Part shown: positions 61,620-64,000 of the stretch, one piece after another
Layout: every line of letters starts with the position of its first letter
Numbering within the stretch: the stretch's first letter is position 1
From: Manis javanica
Lineage: Eukaryota > Chordata > Mammalia > Pholidota > Manidae
Direction: 5' to 3'
Assembly (NCBI RefSeq): GCF_040802235.1
Contig: NC_133157.1
Span: forward strand, 90,444,001-90,508,000
Length of the DNA: 64,000 nt
Program-made: the position numbers and the translations under genes
The notes under the pieces: generated by a model
What the model saw: the letters and a program-made list of their open reading frames with translations, nothing else
Told to the model about the DNA's origin: nothing
Database searches by the model: none

Positions 61620-62525
61620 TCATTTGTTGGGTGTTTTGTTCTGTGCTCTTTTTAGGAGTGGTCCCATCTGGAGCAGTCCCTGTAAGATGCCCTGTAGAGG
61701 TGGTTTGTGGGAGGCAAATTCCCTCAACTTTTGCTTGTCTGGGAATTATTTAATCCCTCCATCATATTTAAATGATAATCGTGCTGTATACAGTATCCTT
61801 GGTTCAAGGCCCTTCTGTTTCATTGCATTAAATGTATCATGCCATTCTCTTCTGGCCTGTAAGGTTTCTATTGAGAAGTCTGATGATAGCCTGATGGGTT
61901 TTCATTTATAGGTGACCTTTTTCTCTCTAGCTGCCCTTAAAACTCTTTCCTTGTCCTTGATCTTTGCCATTTTAATTATTATGTGTCTTGATGTTGTCCT
62001 CCTTGGGTCCTTTCTGTTGGGAGTTCTGTGTATTTCCGTGGTCTGTTTGATTATTTCCTCCCCCAGTTTGGGGAAGTTTTCAGCAATTATTTCTTCTAAG
62101 ATACTTTCTATCCCTTTTCCTCTCTCTTCTTCTTCTGGTACCCCTATAATGCGGATATTGTTCCTTTTGGATTGGTCACACAGTTCTCTTAATATTGTTT
62201 CATTCCTGGAGATCCTTTTATCTGTCTCTATGTCAGCTTCTATGCGTTCCTGTTCTCTGGTTTCAATTCCATCAATGGCCTCTTGCATCTTATCCATTCT
62301 GCTTATAAATCCTTCCAGAGTTTGTTTCACTTCTGTAATCTCCTTCCTGGCATCTATCATCTCCCTCCGGACTTCATCCCTTAGGTCTTGCATATTTCTC
62401 TGCATCTCTGTCAGCATGTTTATCATTTTTATTTTGAATTCTTTGTCAGGAAGACTGGTTAGGTCTGTCTCCTTCTCTGGTGTTGTCTCTGTGATCTTGG
62501 TTTGCCTGTAATTTTGCCTTTTCAT
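61620..62525 (-). pseudogene. L1 ORF1 (RNA-binding chaperone), disrupted
   Basis: ATG at 62525. The first 207 codons are open (coiled-coil region rich in Glu/Arg/Ile, then the RRM part with NIRIIGVPEEEE). A TGA at 61904-61902 follows KVTYK, and a TAA sits at 61748-61746. Between and after these the C-terminal domain is still readable in the same frame (QARREWHD, PRILYTARLSFKYDG) to a final TGA at 61622-61620, giving about 301 codons in total. ORF1p normally coats L1 RNA as a trimer. Two nonsense changes and no frameshift suggest modest age. Confidence 0.88.
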
Positions 62526-63406
62526 GGTGATAGAAATAGTTTGCAGAGCTGGGACGAATGACGGCTGGAAGGACTTCCCTTCTTGTTGGTTTGTGGCCTT
62601 CCTCTCCTGGGAGAACAGTGACCTCTAGTGGCTTGTGCTGGGTAACTGCGCACAGACAGGGCTTCTGATTCCTGCCCGGCTGCTATGGAGTTTATCTCTG
62701 CTGTTGCTGTGGGCGTGGCCTGGTTCGGGCTTTTGCTCCAAAATGGTGGTGCCATTGTGGAGTGGGAGCAGCCGGGAGGCTATTTATCTCTGTGAGGGTC
62801 CTCCATGCTCCCTGCTGCCCAGGAGCTTAGAGTGCCCAGAGACCCCCAGATTCCCTGCCTCTGGATTAAGTGTCTTGGAACGCTTCCATCCAGTTTTGGG
62901 GTCCCTGTGCCTTTAAGACTTCCAAAAAGCACTCGCCAAAATAAATAAATAAATAAATAAATAATTAATTAATTAATTAATTTTTAAAAAGCCACTCGCT
63001 TTTCTTTGTCCTAGGGAGCCGGCCTCAGGGACCCACTCACCAGTCTTGCTGCCCTGTTTACCTAGTATCCAGCACCTGGCGCATGCACTGTGTCTGCGCT
63101 CTGGTGCGGGTGGCTGGGGCTGGGTGTTCAGTAGTCCTGGGCTCCTTCTCCCTCCCTGCTGACTCCTCTCCTCCCGCCGGGAGCTGGGGGGAGGGGCGCT
63201 CGGGTCCCACCGGGCTGGGGCTTGTATCTTACCTCCTTCGCAAGGCGCTGGGTTCTCGCAGATGTGGATGTGGTCTGGATGTTGTCCTGTGTCTTCTGGT
63301 CTTTATTCTAGGAAGAGTTGTCTTTGTTATATTTTCATAAATATATGTGGTTTTGGGAGGAGATTTCTGCTACTCTACTCACACCGCCATCTTGGCTCCA
63401 TGCCTG
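62526..63406 (-). promoter_or_regulatory. L1 5'UTR / internal promoter
   Basis: About 880 bp upstream of ORF1, GC-rich, starting 'ggagccaagatggcggtgtga' at 63403 or just before. This is the classic L1 5' end with a YY1-type AAGATGGCGG site. It shows that the copy is full length at its 5' end. It includes an AT-rich simple repeat at 62938-62990. Confidence 0.8.
62938..62990. repeat. (AAAT)n/(AATT)n tract inside the L1 5'UTR
   Basis: About five to six AAAT units followed by about four to five AATT units in an otherwise GC-rich promoter region. Confidence 0.85.
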
Positions 63407-63422
63407 ATCTACCTTTATTTTA
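63407..63422. repeat. Target-site duplication, right copy
   Basis: Identical to 55485-55500. It marks the 5' end of the inserted L1 composite on the minus strand. Confidence 0.9.
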
Positions 63423-64000
63423 AATGAATAAAAAAACATCACATAGTATGGTTTTGCCATAATTTTTAACTTTCCTGAGTGATGGCATTTGCTCTGTTTC
63501 TATATTTGCCTCACAATGTATTCTTGGATGATTTAAATTATATGTTATAGTCAAAAATATTTACTGTGAGCATATAATTATATGTTATATATAAATATAT
63601 ACTTTTAATATGTAAAAATAGCTATTCAATATATATGTACATATACATTAACAGACAGGTATTATTCATACAGAGATGTTCATCTCACTGGAAGTGATCC
63701 CTAGGTGTTGAATTGATGGACCAAAAAGTCTGTGCATTATAACATTAGTGAAAAAAACTTGCCAGATGGTTTCCCAAATGGCCGTAAGAGATCACGTGCA
63801 TCAACCCTATTCCGTTCACCCCACAGAGGCAATTCTACCCTGAGGACTTCTGGTTGTATAAAATGATATGCCACTTGCTTTGTTTTGAATTTCTCTATTT
63901 ACTAAATGGTTAATCCAGTTACCACTTAAATAATACCAACTTTGTTGTGCAATTTTTCACACATTTTCAGATTTATTAGTTTCTTTTGTTCCTCTGACCT
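63423..64000. other. AT-rich flank of the insertion, probable old repeat
   Basis: Contains '..ctaggtgttgaattgatggacc..' and '..gccagatggtttcccaaatgg..', which resemble an old interspersed LINE-type repeat. The composite appears to have landed inside it. No gene. Confidence 0.4.

Larger units (their letters stand above)
55485..63422 (-). mobile_element. Composite L1 plus endogenous-retrovirus 3' end, one insertion
   Basis: In minus-strand order: full-length L1 (63406 to about 57310), an endogenous-retrovirus 3' segment (about 57300 to 55528), and an A-rich tail of AAAT units (55527-55501). The whole is flanked by the 16-bp direct repeat atctacctttatttta at 55485-55500 and 63407-63422. The target on the insertion strand reads TTT/AAAAT, the usual L1 endonuclease preference. 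There is no internal target duplication and no second A-tail at an outer boundary, so the composite moved as one RNA. The L1 part closely resembles the truncated copy at 44561-45360. Confidence 0.88.
21791..64000 (-). other. SHC3: SHC3 last intron (predicted, runs off the window)
   Basis: Sequence upstream of the final SHC3 exon on the minus strand. Human SHC3 spans over 150 kb, so a large intron is expected. I searched for the SH2 first half (WY.GEMSR and FLVR motifs) and did not find it. All transposons and the RalGDS-like relic listed below lie inside this intron. Confidence 0.6.

Overview
The window is vertebrate nuclear DNA from a placental mammal. The evidence is one intact single-exon G-protein-coupled receptor gene, intron-sized non-coding stretches, spliced-exon signals, a CpG island, microsatellites and many LINE-1 copies of different ages. 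The anchor genes are S1PR3 (plus strand, CDS 14236-15369) and the last coding exon of SHC3 (minus strand, 21662-21790). The two are neighbours on human 9q22.1, so this is the orthologous interval. I see none of the recent SINEs typical of primates, rodents, carnivores, ruminants or horses. The youngest repeats are L1s, one of which carries an endogenous-retrovirus tail. Together with the RalGDS-like duplicate, this makes me lean to a laurasiatherian, perhaps a pangolin. That species guess is an inference of low confidence.

Layout. 1-600: old L1 fragment. 600-5300: upstream flank of S1PR3 with an old LTR-like repeat, a CA microsatellite and a possible TATA promoter with a short exon. 5300-6720: CpG island, the likely S1PR3 promoter and first exon. 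6.5-14.1 kb: S1PR3 intron. 14.1-17.6 kb: terminal exon of S1PR3, with CDS, 3'UTR and poly(A) signal. 18.3-21.8 kb: SHC3 terminal exon and 3'UTR, converging on S1PR3 with about 0.7 kb between the predicted ends. 21.8-64 kb: SHC3 intronic sequence. No other SHC3 exon was recognised there. This part alternates AT-rich blocks made of L1 relics (23.6-28.6, 39.6-40.9, 44.5-45.4, 51.5-53.2, 55.5-63.4 kb) with a GC-rich, low-repeat block (29.6-36.5 kb). The GC-rich block holds a RalGDS-like two-exon relic on the minus strand.

The most unusual object is at 55485-63422. A full-length L1 (minus strand) is followed directly by the 3' part of an endogenous retrovirus: an env transmembrane relic, a polypurine tract, and an LTR up to its own poly(A) site. 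The whole composite ends in an A-rich tail and is bounded by one pair of 16-bp target-site duplications. It therefore appears to have been inserted as a single L1-type retrotransposition product, meaning an L1 transcript that read through into a retrovirus and was polyadenylated at the LTR.

How the genes relate: S1PR3 encodes a plasma-membrane receptor for sphingosine-1-phosphate, and SHC3 encodes a neuronal phosphotyrosine adaptor. They are convergent neighbours and do not form an operon-like unit.
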